This document shows, one piece after another, positions 18,842-28,259 of a DNA stretch of 64,000 nucleotides; the first letter of the stretch is position 1, and each line of letters starts with the position of its first letter. Where the stretch lies: the NCBI RefSeq assembly GCF_051201015.1, contig NZ_JBPEHI010000015.1; one strand, 5' to 3'. The DNA comes from Petrimonas sulfuriphila (GTDB lineage: Bacteria; Bacteroidota; Bacteroidia; Bacteroidales; Dysgonomonadaceae). Below the pieces are notes generated by a model, which saw only the letters and a list, made by a program, of their open reading frames with translations, ran no database searches and had not been told where the DNA came from. Position numbers and translations under genes: made by a program.

Positions 18842-20968
18842 TTATTGTGCTACGGCATAAACTCTGATTCCAGTCAAATCCACTTCCAAGATTGTTTTTC
18901 CCCGTGCCCGGGAAAGATGGATTTCCCTTGACTGATCTCCTAATTCAGGGCTATACAGATTTAGTTTTGTAATATCAAACTGTTTTGTGTCAATCTCAAA
19001 CTTCAATACGTTATTTTTAATACTCGATTCAATTCTACTTAATACGGGTGATTGACCGATATCTTTTACAGTTGGATGGGGAACTGCTTTCATATTGGTA
19101 TTCATAAAATGAATCACTCTCTTCCCTTTGTAATCACGTAACCTTACCACCCAACCGATATCGCCAGAGACCTGACGTACTATCGGTGAAAAGGACTTGT
19201 CCAGAACAAATTGCTGAAATACATTGTCGTTATCAGAAATTGAATCTATCAGTTTCAGATTTTTCCGCTTGCTGTTTATCAATATATCGGAAAGGGGTTT
19301 CTTCCTTAGGTTTCCTTTCTCATCGTGGGTGCCAAAGGGAAGAGAGACCCAGAGTGTACCTCCCCTGGATACATATTTTTCAATAGCATTATACTGGTTG
19401 TCAGATAGGGATGCCACACCATCGAGCAAGAGCGGACTCTTTTCTGAAAGCAGACAATTTACATCCGATAATTCTTTGTATCTGAGAATTCTATAACCAA
19501 TATTATTTTCTAGAAATTTTTTTGACCACATTTTTGTCTTATTCCAGTGTTCTACACCTTTTTGGTCTTTCCAGCCGTTAATCCTGCAATAATAATTGTA
19601 CACCAATCTAACTTCCGGAAGATCTTTCGATTGATGGTGATTGAGATCGCTGAGCTTCATTTCCCAATTGTTGTAAGGGCGGATCATATCTTCTGTCTCC
19701 ATAGAATCGGCAGGGTCCTCTTCGTAAACCCGATGCTGAAATGTGCTTGCCCAGTTAGCCACTCCCCAGAAGCGTGCAAGGCTCCATCCCAGATAACCAC
19801 CGTCGGGATAAATGGTGTAGCTCAGGGCAATTGCGGGAGAATTACCTCTTTTCTCTGCAATATCTTTCTGTTGCAGTGCTTCAGCATCCATTTCTCCCCA
19901 GTTTACGGAGCGAATGTTGATCCCCACATTCTCCAACATATAAAAATCGAGTTTATCTGCAATACGTTCGAGGTTAAGAGATATTGAATTGAGTATGATG
20001 GGTCCGGTGCTCGAACAACAGGTGAAGAGCGGTTTATTGCCAATAACCTTTTTTACCATTGTTACATGATCGGCAATAATATCATCCTTCATTTTTATCC
20101 AGTCCCTGAACACAGGATTGCCATAGTTACCCCATTGGAGCATTGGTTTAGTAATATCTCCCCAGAAATTCGTGTCGGTTACCGGGGGAAACTCATGTCC
20201 ATAATCGCGTTTGAATCTTTCTCTGCAATATTTGCAACCACAAGCCCTAAGACCCACATAGTCACACATATCATCGATTTCATAACCATCAAAGTCCACT
20301 TCTTTGATGAGGCGCTCCAGGTATTTCTGATGCATATCCAGGAACCCCGGGTTGTTGTGACAGAAAGCCTCCATCTGGTATTGACGTGCATACCCTCTGC
20401 TACCATCAATGATATCTACCTCAACAAGATCCCTGAAGAGATGCCCTTCATATTGTGCATGCTCCGCAGCTTCCGGATCATGAAACAGCAGAACATGATG
20501 ACGATGTGTCCGGTGCAGTTTCTCCCGCTCTTCTTTTCCCCTCGGACGGTGTACATGATTACAGGAATAATGCTCGATAAACTTAATATCGTATTGGTTC
20601 AGTTCCTCCTTCACGAAATGAAAGTATTCATTCAGACGACCGAAATAGTTTGAATAGTCAAATCTCACATGAAAACCATAGTTCATGGCTGTATCAATAT
20701 GGGCGCTGGCAAAACCTTCTGCCCTCCTTTTCACCTTGTCTTTAATGACCTTTTGCGACCAAAGCAAATCATCCAGTGTATTCCACCAGCTGGCAACCCG
20801 TCTGGGTCGGAAAGGGATATCTGGAGCTGTAATCAGTCTCTGATCCGGAGTGATGGAAAGAAATGGATGTTCTGCAACAGCAGAATAAAGTTGATTCCCC
20901 AATCCTGTTCCGGCAACAACCAGTGCGGAACTTTTGATAAAATCTCTTCTGTTGATAATTGTTTTCAT
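18842..20968 (-). CDS. Tat-exported large glycoside-hydrolase-like protein (GH42/GH-A-like barrel)
   Basis: The 708-residue protein starts with a twin-arginine signal (INRRDFIKS, residues 5-13). An N-terminal barrel contains DGYEIDDM (227-234) next to a Cys cluster CGCKYC (243-248), a combination found in GH42-like and related putative glycosidases. From about residue 470 to 590 a Rossmann-like segment (LLLDGVASLSDNQYNAIEKY, then VSRGGTLWVSLPFG) resembles the glutamine-amidotransferase-like trimerisation domain of GH42 enzymes. A small beta-domain ends the protein. The catalytic acid and base cannot be assigned with confidence. It is 92 bp downstream of the SGNH hydrolase and 16 bp upstream of the GH20-like gene. 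Confidence 0.6.
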   Translation of the reverse strand: MKTIINRRDFIKSSALVVAGTGLGNQLYSAVAEHPFLSITPDQRLITAPDIPFRPRRVASWWNTLDDLLWSQKVIKDKVKRRAEGFASAHIDTAMNYGFHVRFDYSNYFGRLNEYFHFVKEELNQYDIKFIEHYSCNHVHRPRGKEEREKLHRTHRHHVLLFHDPEAAEHAQYEGHLFRDLVEVDIIDGSRGYARQYQMEAFCHNNPGFLDMHQKYLERLIKEVDFDGYEIDDMCDYVGLRACGCKYCRERFKRDYGHEFPPVTDTNFWGDITKPMLQWGNYGNPVFRDWIKMKDDIIADHVTMVKKVIGNKPLFTCCSSTGPIILNSISLNLERIADKLDFYMLENVGINIRSVNWGEMDAEALQQKDIAEKRGNSPAIALSYTIYPDGGYLGWSLARFWGVANWASTFQHRVYEEDPADSMETEDMIRPYNNWEMKLSDLNHHQSKDLPEVRLVYNYYCRINGWKDQKGVEHWNKTKMWSKKFLENNIGYRILRYKELSDVNCLLSEKSPLLLDGVASLSDNQYNAIEKYVSRGGTLWVSLPFGTHDEKGNLRKKPLSDILINSKRKNLKLIDSISDNDNVFQQFVLDKSFSPIVRQVSGDIGWVVRLRDYKGKRVIHFMNTNMKAVPHPTVKDIGQSPVLSRIESSIKNNVLKFEIDTKQFDITKLNLYSPELGDQSREIHLSRARGKTILEVDLTGIRVYAVAQ

Positions 20969-21060
20969 GTAATACTTATATTTTTAACCCTATGGTATAA
21001 GCTTTCTGTCCCGAAAAATTGTTTAAACACCGGTTATATATGATTGTATTGTTTTCAACA

Positions 21061-21798
21061 CTATTCCGCATTATTCCGGAAGTTTTCAGATTCATTACTC
21101 AAAAAATGAGTTAACGAACGGAATAATGTATCTGCAATCAGCTCATGTCCCAGATCATTGGGATGGATACCGTCCAGGTATAGAAAATCAATATCACCCG
21201 CGACATGGGTTGCAGAAGCATGTCGGCTGAACAATTCCCAGGAATCAACTAACGCCACCTTTTGTTCTCTGGCGATAGCCCGTACACAGTTGGCATACTT
21301 CTCTACCTGGCTTTTTCTGAACTGCTCATACCTGCTACCCAAAGGATTCGGCGTGAGGAGGATTACATTTCCCCCTTGATCTTTTATTTTTTTGATAAAA
21401 TATTCAAGGTTCTCACGGTATTTTACCAAAGGTATCCTTGGTTTGCCTTTGATTCCCTCATCCTGATAAGCATCATTCAGTCCGAAATTAATAATTACCC
21501 AATTGGGTCGGAGATCCAGCACATCGGTTTTAAACCGATCCATCCCGTGTTTTACCTTTGCAAAATCATTATCTTTAATTGACCCGGTATGGCTGCTTCC
21601 AACCCCTGAATTGACTACACAAGCACAAATGCCAGCCTGGGTAAGTTTCTCTTGTAACCTGACCGAATAGACTTTATCCACCCCTTTTCTAAAGGCAGTG
21701 GTGGAATTGCCAAAGGCCACAATCCTTAATGAGTCGGTCTGCGGCAGGGCAGAGATAGATATCAGAAAAAAGAATATGACAGAAAGTATTTTATTCAT
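21061..21798 (-). CDS. SGNH/GDSL hydrolase, secreted
   Basis: The 245-residue protein has a signal peptide and all four SGNH blocks: the Ser block FGNST (Ser32), the Gly in NSGVGSS (about 67), the Asn in FGLND (Asn108) and DGIHPND with Asp209 and His212. This catalytic set hydrolyses esters, typically O-acetyl groups on sugars. Its start overlaps the kinase stop by 4 bp, so it is translated with the MurNAc-type genes. Removal of O-acetyl groups from muramic acid or from the glycan is a reasonable but unproven role. Confidence 0.85.
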   Translation of the reverse strand: MNKILSVIFFFLISISALPQTDSLRIVAFGNSTTAFRKGVDKVYSVRLQEKLTQAGICACVVNSGVGSSHTGSIKDNDFAKVKHGMDRFKTDVLDLRPNWVIINFGLNDAYQDEGIKGKPRIPLVKYRENLEYFIKKIKDQGGNVILLTPNPLGSRYEQFRKSQVEKYANCVRAIAREQKVALVDSWELFSRHASATHVAGDIDFLYLDGIHPNDLGHELIADTLFRSLTHFLSNESENFRNNAE

Positions 21799-22655
21799 GA
21801 CAGATCTTTTCGGTGATAGGCAATCAATCCCTTTATCGGATCTTTATCAATAATTCCCAGTAGCATGCCCTGTTCAATAACTACCCTTTCCAGGAGTTCG
21901 CGAAAATAGTAAGCGATGGAACCGACACAGTTAAACTTGTATTTCCGGTAGTTGGGATACAGGACTACAATATTCCGGAAGAAATCCCGAAAGGCGCTGA
22001 CTATCAGGTGTTCATAATAGGAGTCCTCCTGTAAATGATCACCTGCAAATTTTGCAAAGGAGGCGCAGTAACGATTGGCTAAAGGATGTTCATAAACTTT
22101 GTTCAACAAATCCGTACCGGTGAGATTATACGTTTGAAAAAAAACATCCCTGATTGTATCAGGCATCACTTCCCGGATATAATCTCCAATTAATTTCTTC
22201 CCTATATAACTGCCGCTTCCTTCATCACCCAGCAGGAATCCAAGTGATTCAATATTGACTGTCACCTCTTCCCCGTTGTAAATACAGCTATTGGTTCCTG
22301 TGCCCAGGATGGCGGCAAAACCTTCCTTATCACCCAACAGTGCACGGGCAGCAGCCAGCAGGTCGGTTTCAATAATAATCTGCGCCGATGTAAAGACACC
22401 TGATATTCCTTTTACAAGGATGCTATCAGTCTCCTGAGAATAGCCTCCACCAGCACTATAGAAAAAGATTCTTTCAACACTACAGGCCTTCTCTTTCAGC
22501 TCTTCTGGCAGTTTCTTCTCCAGTGAGTCACGGATGTAGTCACTCCCCACGAAAAAAGGATGGTACCCCTCAGTCTCAAATTGCAGCACTTCCCCTGTCT
22601 GATCCAGCAGCACCCAGCTTGTCTTTGTTGATCCTCCATCAGCAATCAGTATCAT
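21795..22655 (-). CDS. BadF/BadG-type sugar kinase, likely N-acetylmuramate or N-acetylglucosamine kinase
   Basis: ATG at 22655 gives 286 residues starting MILIADGGSTKTSW, the phosphate-1 loop of the ASKHA fold. A longer frame opens at 22931 but runs into the transporter gene and adds no domain. Phosphate-2 is LGTGTNS, followed by LGFLLGDEGSGSYIGKKL, and the adenosine loop is VGSIAYYF. This matches the BadF/BadG family that includes eukaryotic GlcNAc kinase and the bacterial MurNAc/GlcNAc kinase MurK. Its place in an overlapping set with murQ and an MFS transporter supports phosphorylation of MurNAc at C6 to supply MurQ. The exact sugar is inferred from context. Confidence 0.8.
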   Translation of the reverse strand: MILIADGGSTKTSWVLLDQTGEVLQFETEGYHPFFVGSDYIRDSLEKKLPEELKEKACSVERIFFYSAGGGYSQETDSILVKGISGVFTSAQIIIETDLLAAARALLGDKEGFAAILGTGTNSCIYNGEEVTVNIESLGFLLGDEGSGSYIGKKLIGDYIREVMPDTIRDVFFQTYNLTGTDLLNKVYEHPLANRYCASFAKFAGDHLQEDSYYEHLIVSAFRDFFRNIVVLYPNYRKYKFNCVGSIAYYFRELLERVVIEQGMLLGIIDKDPIKGLIAYHRKDLS

Positions 22656-22702
22656 ATCAGTTAATAATTCGGTGTTAAAATTTATGTAACTATTTTTTGT
22701 TG

Positions 22703-23974
22703 CTACCTCTTTCTGATTCTGATTTTGTGTCCCCACAAAGCGTAGAGCGCAATAATCATATAGCAGGGGACTACCATCCAGTATGCCTGACGTGCATCCA
22801 GGCTGCCAGCCAGTCGCTCGTAGATGAGCGGCAGTACGGCTCCTCCGGAAATAGCCATCACTAACAGGGAAGAGCCAGTCTTGGTGAATCGTCCCAAATC
22901 GGATATTGCCAGGGGCCATATGGAAGGCCACATCAAGGAGTTAGCCAATCCCAACAGCGCAATAAAAAGTACCGACACAAAACCACTGGTTAGCTGAGAG
23001 GCGATGATGAAAATAATGCCGAGCAGTGCGGAAAATATGAGTGACTGCTGCTGAGAGAAGTATTTGGGGATACCGATGATTCCAATAACATAACCCGTCA
23101 GCATGAAAAAGAGGGTCATTGAAGTGAATAGCTTGGCACTGCTTAAAGCTATTCCCTGGTAAGAGCCATATCCTATAATGGTGTTCCCGGCAATCACTTC
23201 GACCCCTACGTAAAGGAAGAGGGTGAAGACGCCTAGCATAAGGTGTGGGAACTGAACAATGCTTTTTTTTGAAGCGCTATAACTAGTCTCGGACGACCCC
23301 TCCGTTTCTTCCTCAACCACCTCCGGCAGTGAGGAAAAATAGATTGCCAAGGCAACCAGTACAAGCAAGGCTGCAATCAGCAGGTAGGGTACAATCACCT
23401 TGCGGGCCAGTTCATCGAGCACTACTGCTTTGTCGGCAGCGGCCATCGTCTCGAGTGCAGCAGTAAGTCCGTCTGCATCCTTCAGGACAATGGATCCCAA
23501 GATGAGGGGCCCCAGAATACCGGCAACACCATTGCAGATGCCCATGATGCTCATCCTGCGGGCTCCGCTTTCCCGGGGACCAAGAATGGTCACGTAAGGA
23601 TTGGATGCGGTTTGCAGTATGGAAAGGCCTAATCCCTGGACAAACAGTCCGAGGAGGAAGATGGCATAAATACGGGTTATCGCTGCCGGAATAAACAGCA
23701 ATGAACCAACAGCCATGCTTACAAGACCAAATGTGAGTGCATTCTTGTAGCCGATCCTTTTCAGTAGATACCCTGAAGGGATCGCCATCACAAAATAGGA
23801 AATATAGAAGGCTGAGGAGACCAACATGGCCTGGATTGATGTCAATTCACAGGCAATCTGCAGATAAGGGATCAATACGGCGATAGCCCAGGTGACGAAG
23901 CCAAAAATAAAAAATAATCCCCCGATAATCATTAAAGGGTAGAGATAAGCGTTCTTGCGTGCAGCATCCATCAC
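22703..23974 (-). CDS. MFS sugar transporter, FucP/GlcNAc-permease type
   Basis: The 423-residue protein has about twelve hydrophobic segments. The first, LYPLMIIGGLFFIFGFVTW, and the following YISYFVMAIPSGYLLKRIGY are typical of the FucP/glucose-galactose group of the major facilitator superfamily, with QTASNPYVTILGP before helix 5. These are proton-coupled inner-membrane sugar importers. The start overlaps the murQ stop by 4 bp and the kinase follows after 47 bp, so import, phosphorylation and ether cleavage are encoded together. MurNAc or a relative is the inferred substrate. Confidence 0.85.
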   Translation of the reverse strand: MMDAARKNAYLYPLMIIGGLFFIFGFVTWAIAVLIPYLQIACELTSIQAMLVSSAFYISYFVMAIPSGYLLKRIGYKNALTFGLVSMAVGSLLFIPAAITRIYAIFLLGLFVQGLGLSILQTASNPYVTILGPRESGARRMSIMGICNGVAGILGPLILGSIVLKDADGLTAALETMAAADKAVVLDELARKVIVPYLLIAALLVLVALAIYFSSLPEVVEEETEGSSETSYSASKKSIVQFPHLMLGVFTLFLYVGVEVIAGNTIIGYGSYQGIALSSAKLFTSMTLFFMLTGYVIGIIGIPKYFSQQQSLIFSALLGIIFIIASQLTSGFVSVLFIALLGLANSLMWPSIWPLAISDLGRFTKTGSSLLVMAISGGAVLPLIYERLAGSLDARQAYWMVVPCYMIIALYALWGHKIRIRKR

Positions 23975-24798
23975 TTTCTAATCCCTCCGTTTTGGTGTAA
24001 CGTTTTCAAGGCATTGGCTACACTGCCTTGTTCAAGCAAAAACGTATGTGCCTGATCGTAGTCTCTGATATCGGATTTGTCCATCAAAATCCGCACAGCC
24101 CTGTCGGTAATCTTGCGGTTGATCAGCTGCACGTTTACCATTCTGTTGTCGAGCACCCTGCCCATTTGGATCCAGACCGTAGTGCTGATCATGTCAAACA
24201 CCATCTTCTGTGAAGTGCCTGCTTTCATCCTGGTGCTGCCGGTCACGAACTCGGGGCCGGTGATAACTTCAACCGGATAGTCAGAGACTTCCGCGATCGG
24301 TGAGCCGGGGTTATTGACAATGCAGCAGGTGGTGATTCCGTTTTCTCTGCAATTCTTAAGGCCGCTCAATACAAAAGGTGTAGTTCCGCTGGCCGAGATG
24401 CCCACCACGATGTCACGGGATGAGACACCCTTTTCGGTGAGCATCTGCCATGACTCTTCGGTATCGTCTTCTTTCTCTTCCAGCGCCAGTATCAGTTTAT
24501 CTATACCACCAGCGAGCACAGCGCAGATGGTATCATCTTCCATACCAAAGGTTGTGGGTAGTTCCAGTACATCAAGCACTGAAAGACGTCCACCTGTGCC
24601 AGCTCCCAGATAGATCATCCGTCCACCTGCTTTCACTTTCTCCACAACAGCATTCAAAAGCCTGTCGAGCTGCGGCTTGGCAGCCTCAACTGCCAGTGCA
24701 ATTTTTTTATATTCAGAAATCAATCCAGATGTCAGTTCTTCTACACTTTTCTTCTCCAGATCGTTGTATAACGAGGGTTGTTCGGTAATTTTTTCCAT
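23971..24798 (-). CDS. murQ: N-acetylmuramic acid 6-phosphate etherase
   Basis: MurQ cleaves the D-lactyl ether of MurNAc-6-phosphate to give GlcNAc-6-phosphate and lactate in the cytoplasm. The 275-residue product carries the SIS-domain signature LGAGTGGRLSVLDVLE at about 64-79 and the diagnostic TGSTRMKAGTSQK near 185-197. The usual GTSGRL has Gly in place of Ser here, a modest change. The end is slightly shorter than E. coli MurQ (about 298 residues). It overlaps the MFS gene by 4 bp and lies 63 bp after the propeller-ceramidase gene. GlcNAc-6-phosphate deacetylase and deaminase genes are not in the window. Confidence 0.92.
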   Translation of the reverse strand: MEKITEQPSLYNDLEKKSVEELTSGLISEYKKIALAVEAAKPQLDRLLNAVVEKVKAGGRMIYLGAGTGGRLSVLDVLELPTTFGMEDDTICAVLAGGIDKLILALEEKEDDTEESWQMLTEKGVSSRDIVVGISASGTTPFVLSGLKNCRENGITTCCIVNNPGSPIAEVSDYPVEVITGPEFVTGSTRMKAGTSQKMVFDMISTTVWIQMGRVLDNRMVNVQLINRKITDRAVRILMDKSDIRDYDQAHTFLLEQGSVANALKTLHQNGGIRK

Positions 24799-24861
24799 AT
24801 TTGTCTTGATGAGTAAAATAAGTTGTCCTGTTCGTTTATCTATATTAAATGTGTGAAATTT

Positions 24862-26796
24862 TTATCGGTTGTTATTTTTAATTTCAGTAAGGATCTTTTC
24901 TTCTACATTCCACGGATAAGTATCGGGCATTCCATACCAGTAAAAGGAATCCATCCCTTCATAATTCCGCTTTTCGATATGTAAGTGAGTAGGTAGATAA
25001 CTGGAAACATCGTTTGTATAACCGGTTACAGAGACCATTTGGCCTGGCCACATCTTCTTTACATGCAAACTGTAGGGTGTAGTTGTTTCCCGCGAGAAGC
25101 CCACCAGTTTCCAGTTCCCGACATTCAGTGTATGCACATAGACCGGCATCGGAAATTGCTTCGTTCCCCGTTTCAGGTAATCCAGCATGATCTCACCCCA
25201 GGTCTGGTTCCTTTCGGCAAGCATGGCGTTGGCATTGATTTTTTCATCCCCTGTATAGGCCAGGATCTCATCCCTGCTTTTCACCGGTACATCAAAAACA
25301 ACGCTGTCGAGAAAAAAGGTGAGAGGCCCACCGATCTTTTCCATTGGACGATTCAGCACAGCCATCACTTCGTTGCCCAACTTTTCACCCGTCGTATATT
25401 CTGAATTGTCTGTCGGATTGATGTCCCCGGCGGTACCCTGTAAAAAGAGAGTACGGGTGATGCCGCTTTTTTCTTCGATCACTTTTCTCGCTACCCCCGG
25501 GAAGTTGGCAGAAAGTGTAAAACGATCCTCCGGTGAACTGAATACTGGATGGCACGCAGCAATAAAGAGACATCCTTCGCTTTGATCATGCAGATAACGG
25601 AAGCGAAGTACATCGACGGCATTATCATAGATCTCCGGATGATCCCTGAGGCTCCTGTTGTAGCCGAGCTGTGCACTGCCTCTGCCAATGAATAGTTCGG
25701 CTGGCTTAGCATTGTCTATCGATTCTTCCACCGCCTTTACAATTGCCTCACGTACCACTGTATAGAGATAGGTGGAGTCAGCAATCCGGTTGCTCTCCTG
25801 CCAGGTAGGCCAGTTTTGAGTGACCGGGGCAAAGTGTGTATGAGAAGAGTTGATAAATACAGCCGAGTGAGGGAGAGCCCGTTTTTTATAGAGTTCATTC
25901 TTGACCATGTTGGTAAAGGAGTCATTGATACCGGTCAGGTCCAGAGCGACAACTATTACGGTTTTATCGGCAGTGGCAATGGAGAGTGCTCTTGCCGAGA
26001 GCTCCTGCCTGCTTCGGTGTTCTCCCTGAAATAACCTGTTGGAGCTGTCTATCCCATAGAATTGGTGTCCGGCAAGGGCCAGGGCCTTGATATCCTCATG
26101 GACAGTTACACCGTTTTTATAACCGATCTTGATCCATTTACCCTGCTGATAGGTGCCACCCTGTTGATAAAGTACCCCTTCCCGGGTAAGAGCAAGCAAT
26201 CTGTCAGCATCACCAGCCAGAGAAATTACATCTTCAAGGGGGAAAAAAGAGGCCTTTTCCCATTTCAGTTTCCTGGCTTTAAGGTCTGCGACATGAAATA
26301 ATCCCTCTTTGTCTGCCAGATATAGTTTATTTCCTGCAACAGCAATGGCATGGACCGGTTGATCCCAGTGGCCCAAGTTTTTCCACCTGAGCTTTTTCCG
26401 GGATAAATCACTTTTTTTCAGCTGGCCCTCCGAATCAACACCATAGATTGTGTTCGTTCCCGCGGCTATTTGTCGAATACCGGTTGCATCGCCGATTTTC
26501 TCCCATCGAGAAGTGTTTTTGCTACTGCTGCGGTACAGCGATTGGCCATCCACAAAAAAGAGGTGGCTTTCTCCACCGGTAATTCCCAAATAAGCGGGCA
26601 TTGTTCCCTTTTCTTTCCAGTGCAGTGTGAATCGGCCTTCCCAAGGAGCAGCATAGCCGGCAAGGGTAAGTGAGACAAACTGATCGTCCGGCTCAAGACT
26701 TGTAGAGGAAAAACCCACCCGGTAGGAATCCTGAGAAAAACAGGGGTATAGAAACAAAACGATCAGTTGAGAAATAAAGACTGTTTTTATTCTCAT
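24862..26796 (-). CDS. Neutral-ceramidase-like hydrolase with an inserted five-bladed beta-propeller
   Basis: The 644-residue protein has a signal peptide (LIVLFLYPCFSQ). Residues 24-55 (YRVGFSSTSLEP, LAGYAA) begin the neutral/alkaline ceramidase fold (PF04734), which resumes at about 268 with SARALSIATADKTVIVVALD. SSHTHFAP (317-324), AACHPV (414-419) and GTAGDINP (454-461) are the zinc-site and active-site regions. The family Ser nucleophile in NDGDVSP is not present; the aligned motif is GTAGDINP. The inserted stretch (about 56-262) has five repeats of about 40 residues with IxxIAxAGNKLYxxDxxGxL patterns and a conserved Trp, like a tachylectin-2-type lectin propeller. It may be an amidase targeted to a sugar. 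It lies between the aminotransferase and murQ. Confidence 0.75.
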   Translation of the reverse strand: MRIKTVFISQLIVLFLYPCFSQDSYRVGFSSTSLEPDDQFVSLTLAGYAAPWEGRFTLHWKEKGTMPAYLGITGGESHLFFVDGQSLYRSSSKNTSRWEKIGDATGIRQIAAGTNTIYGVDSEGQLKKSDLSRKKLRWKNLGHWDQPVHAIAVAGNKLYLADKEGLFHVADLKARKLKWEKASFFPLEDVISLAGDADRLLALTREGVLYQQGGTYQQGKWIKIGYKNGVTVHEDIKALALAGHQFYGIDSSNRLFQGEHRSRQELSARALSIATADKTVIVVALDLTGINDSFTNMVKNELYKKRALPHSAVFINSSHTHFAPVTQNWPTWQESNRIADSTYLYTVVREAIVKAVEESIDNAKPAELFIGRGSAQLGYNRSLRDHPEIYDNAVDVLRFRYLHDQSEGCLFIAACHPVFSSPEDRFTLSANFPGVARKVIEEKSGITRTLFLQGTAGDINPTDNSEYTTGEKLGNEVMAVLNRPMEKIGGPLTFFLDSVVFDVPVKSRDEILAYTGDEKINANAMLAERNQTWGEIMLDYLKRGTKQFPMPVYVHTLNVGNWKLVGFSRETTTPYSLHVKKMWPGQMVSVTGYTNDVSSYLPTHLHIEKRNYEGMDSFYWYGMPDTYPWNVEEKILTEIKNNNR

Positions 26797-26867
26797 AAAT
26801 ATACGGTTTGAAGTGATTTATTCTTGAACCTGAAACTCTTTATAATTTGAAATGAAGTACAGGAAAA

Positions 26868-28223
26868 TTACAACTTGCTGATTGCTTTCGCTTCACGGGA
26901 TATCTTCCTGATAGCGTCGGCAATCATATCCATGTTCTTTCTGTCACCAAGCAGCATGGTTTGGGTAAACCATAACGCTTCTTCTTCGCATAACTTATCG
27001 TTCACGGGGCAGGCAATCTGTTCGAGCCATTGTTTCATTCCCCTCTCCCCGTAAATTTTCAGGTAGTGCTTGTTCTTCGCCAGATTATGTACATAGGCCT
27101 CTTTGGTCAGGGAAGTATAACCTGTCGAACAGGGAATGCCTTCCGCATTTAATGCCCGGACAAATGTGGAGCGATCCATACCGGCGAAGGCTTCCTTGTT
27201 GTAACGGAACATATAGAGATGGAAAGCGCTGCGGGTGGTCCCTTCATAGAGCTTGGCGGGCTTGATCCCGGGAATCTCGGAAAGTAACCCTGAGAGATAT
27301 GCAGCATTTTCTGATCGTTGTTTTATTTGTTCAGGGATGCGCGTCATCTGCGCCAGAAGGATTGCTGCCTGGAACTCCGTCATTCTCAGGTTTGAACCAC
27401 GGGTGCCCGAGCCGGGTTCAAGGCTTGCCGCATCGGAACCCTGTCCCTGGTGGTGAAAACTGTAGCATTTGTTGTAGAAACCCTTATCGTTGGTGATGAT
27501 CGCTCCTCCTTCCCCGGAATTGAGGTTTTTGGAAGCCTGGAAACTGAAAGCCCCTCCCAGTCCGAAATTACCGACTTTTTTCCCTTTCCATTCGGCAAAA
27601 TGTGCTTGGCAGGCATCCTCAATGACAGGGAGATTATGCTTGGAGGCAACCTTCATCACGGTATCCACATCAAATGGCGATCCGCCAATATGTACCGGCA
27701 TTAATGCACGGGTTTGAGAAGTGATCGCCGACTCAATCTTTGAGGCATCAATCTGGAAACTTTCTATATCCGTATCCACAAAAATGGGCAGCGCATAGTT
27801 TTGTACAATCACGTTGTAGGTGGCGATAAAAGTATAGGGTGGCAAGATCACCTCATCGCCGGGGCCGATATCCAATGCTCCGAGCATCGTCGTTAAGGCC
27901 GTGGTACCACTAGAGGTGGCAAGGGCATGTCCAGAACCGGTCATTTTCCGGTATTCGTCTTCAAACCGTGGTGCTGTGGGACTGCCCAGACGACACCATT
28001 TTCCACTTCGTAATACTTTTAACAACTCTTCTTCTTCTGGAGTTCCAACTACAGGCCATCCGTGCCAGGTACCGTTGAACGAGCGTTTTCCACCAAGAAT
28101 TGCCGACCTGCGCGTCTGCGATTGCATTGAGTAGGGCAAGCCTGACAGCCCAAGGGCTGCTCCCATACCTATCATCGATGAGCTTTTAATAAAGCCTCTT
28201 CTGTTGATTTTTTTTGTTGTCAT
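26868..28223 (-). CDS. Tat-exported DegT/DnrJ/EryC1-type PLP aminotransferase (copy 2)
   Basis: The 451-residue protein starts with a twin-arginine signal (NRRGFIKS, residues 7-14) and a Gly/Ala/Leu-rich segment. The DegT fold follows: ILGGKRSF, TSSGTTALTTML, GPGDEVILPPYTF, VIEDACQAHFA with Asp203, and FSFQASKNLNSGEGG with the PLP lysine at 232. It is clearly related to copy 1 at 15793-17166 but diverged. It begins 36 bp after the DeoR-type regulator and ends 71 bp before the ceramidase-like gene. Export of a PLP aminotransferase is unusual. Its amino donor and acceptor are unknown. Confidence 0.85.
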   Translation of the reverse strand: MTTKKINRRGFIKSSSMIGMGAALGLSGLPYSMQSQTRRSAILGGKRSFNGTWHGWPVVGTPEEEELLKVLRSGKWCRLGSPTAPRFEDEYRKMTGSGHALATSSGTTALTTMLGALDIGPGDEVILPPYTFIATYNVIVQNYALPIFVDTDIESFQIDASKIESAITSQTRALMPVHIGGSPFDVDTVMKVASKHNLPVIEDACQAHFAEWKGKKVGNFGLGGAFSFQASKNLNSGEGGAIITNDKGFYNKCYSFHHQGQGSDAASLEPGSGTRGSNLRMTEFQAAILLAQMTRIPEQIKQRSENAAYLSGLLSEIPGIKPAKLYEGTTRSAFHLYMFRYNKEAFAGMDRSTFVRALNAEGIPCSTGYTSLTKEAYVHNLAKNKHYLKIYGERGMKQWLEQIACPVNDKLCEEEALWFTQTMLLGDRKNMDMIADAIRKISREAKAISKL

Positions 28224-28259
28224 GTTATAATCTTTTAGTTATTAAATTGATGTGGTAAA

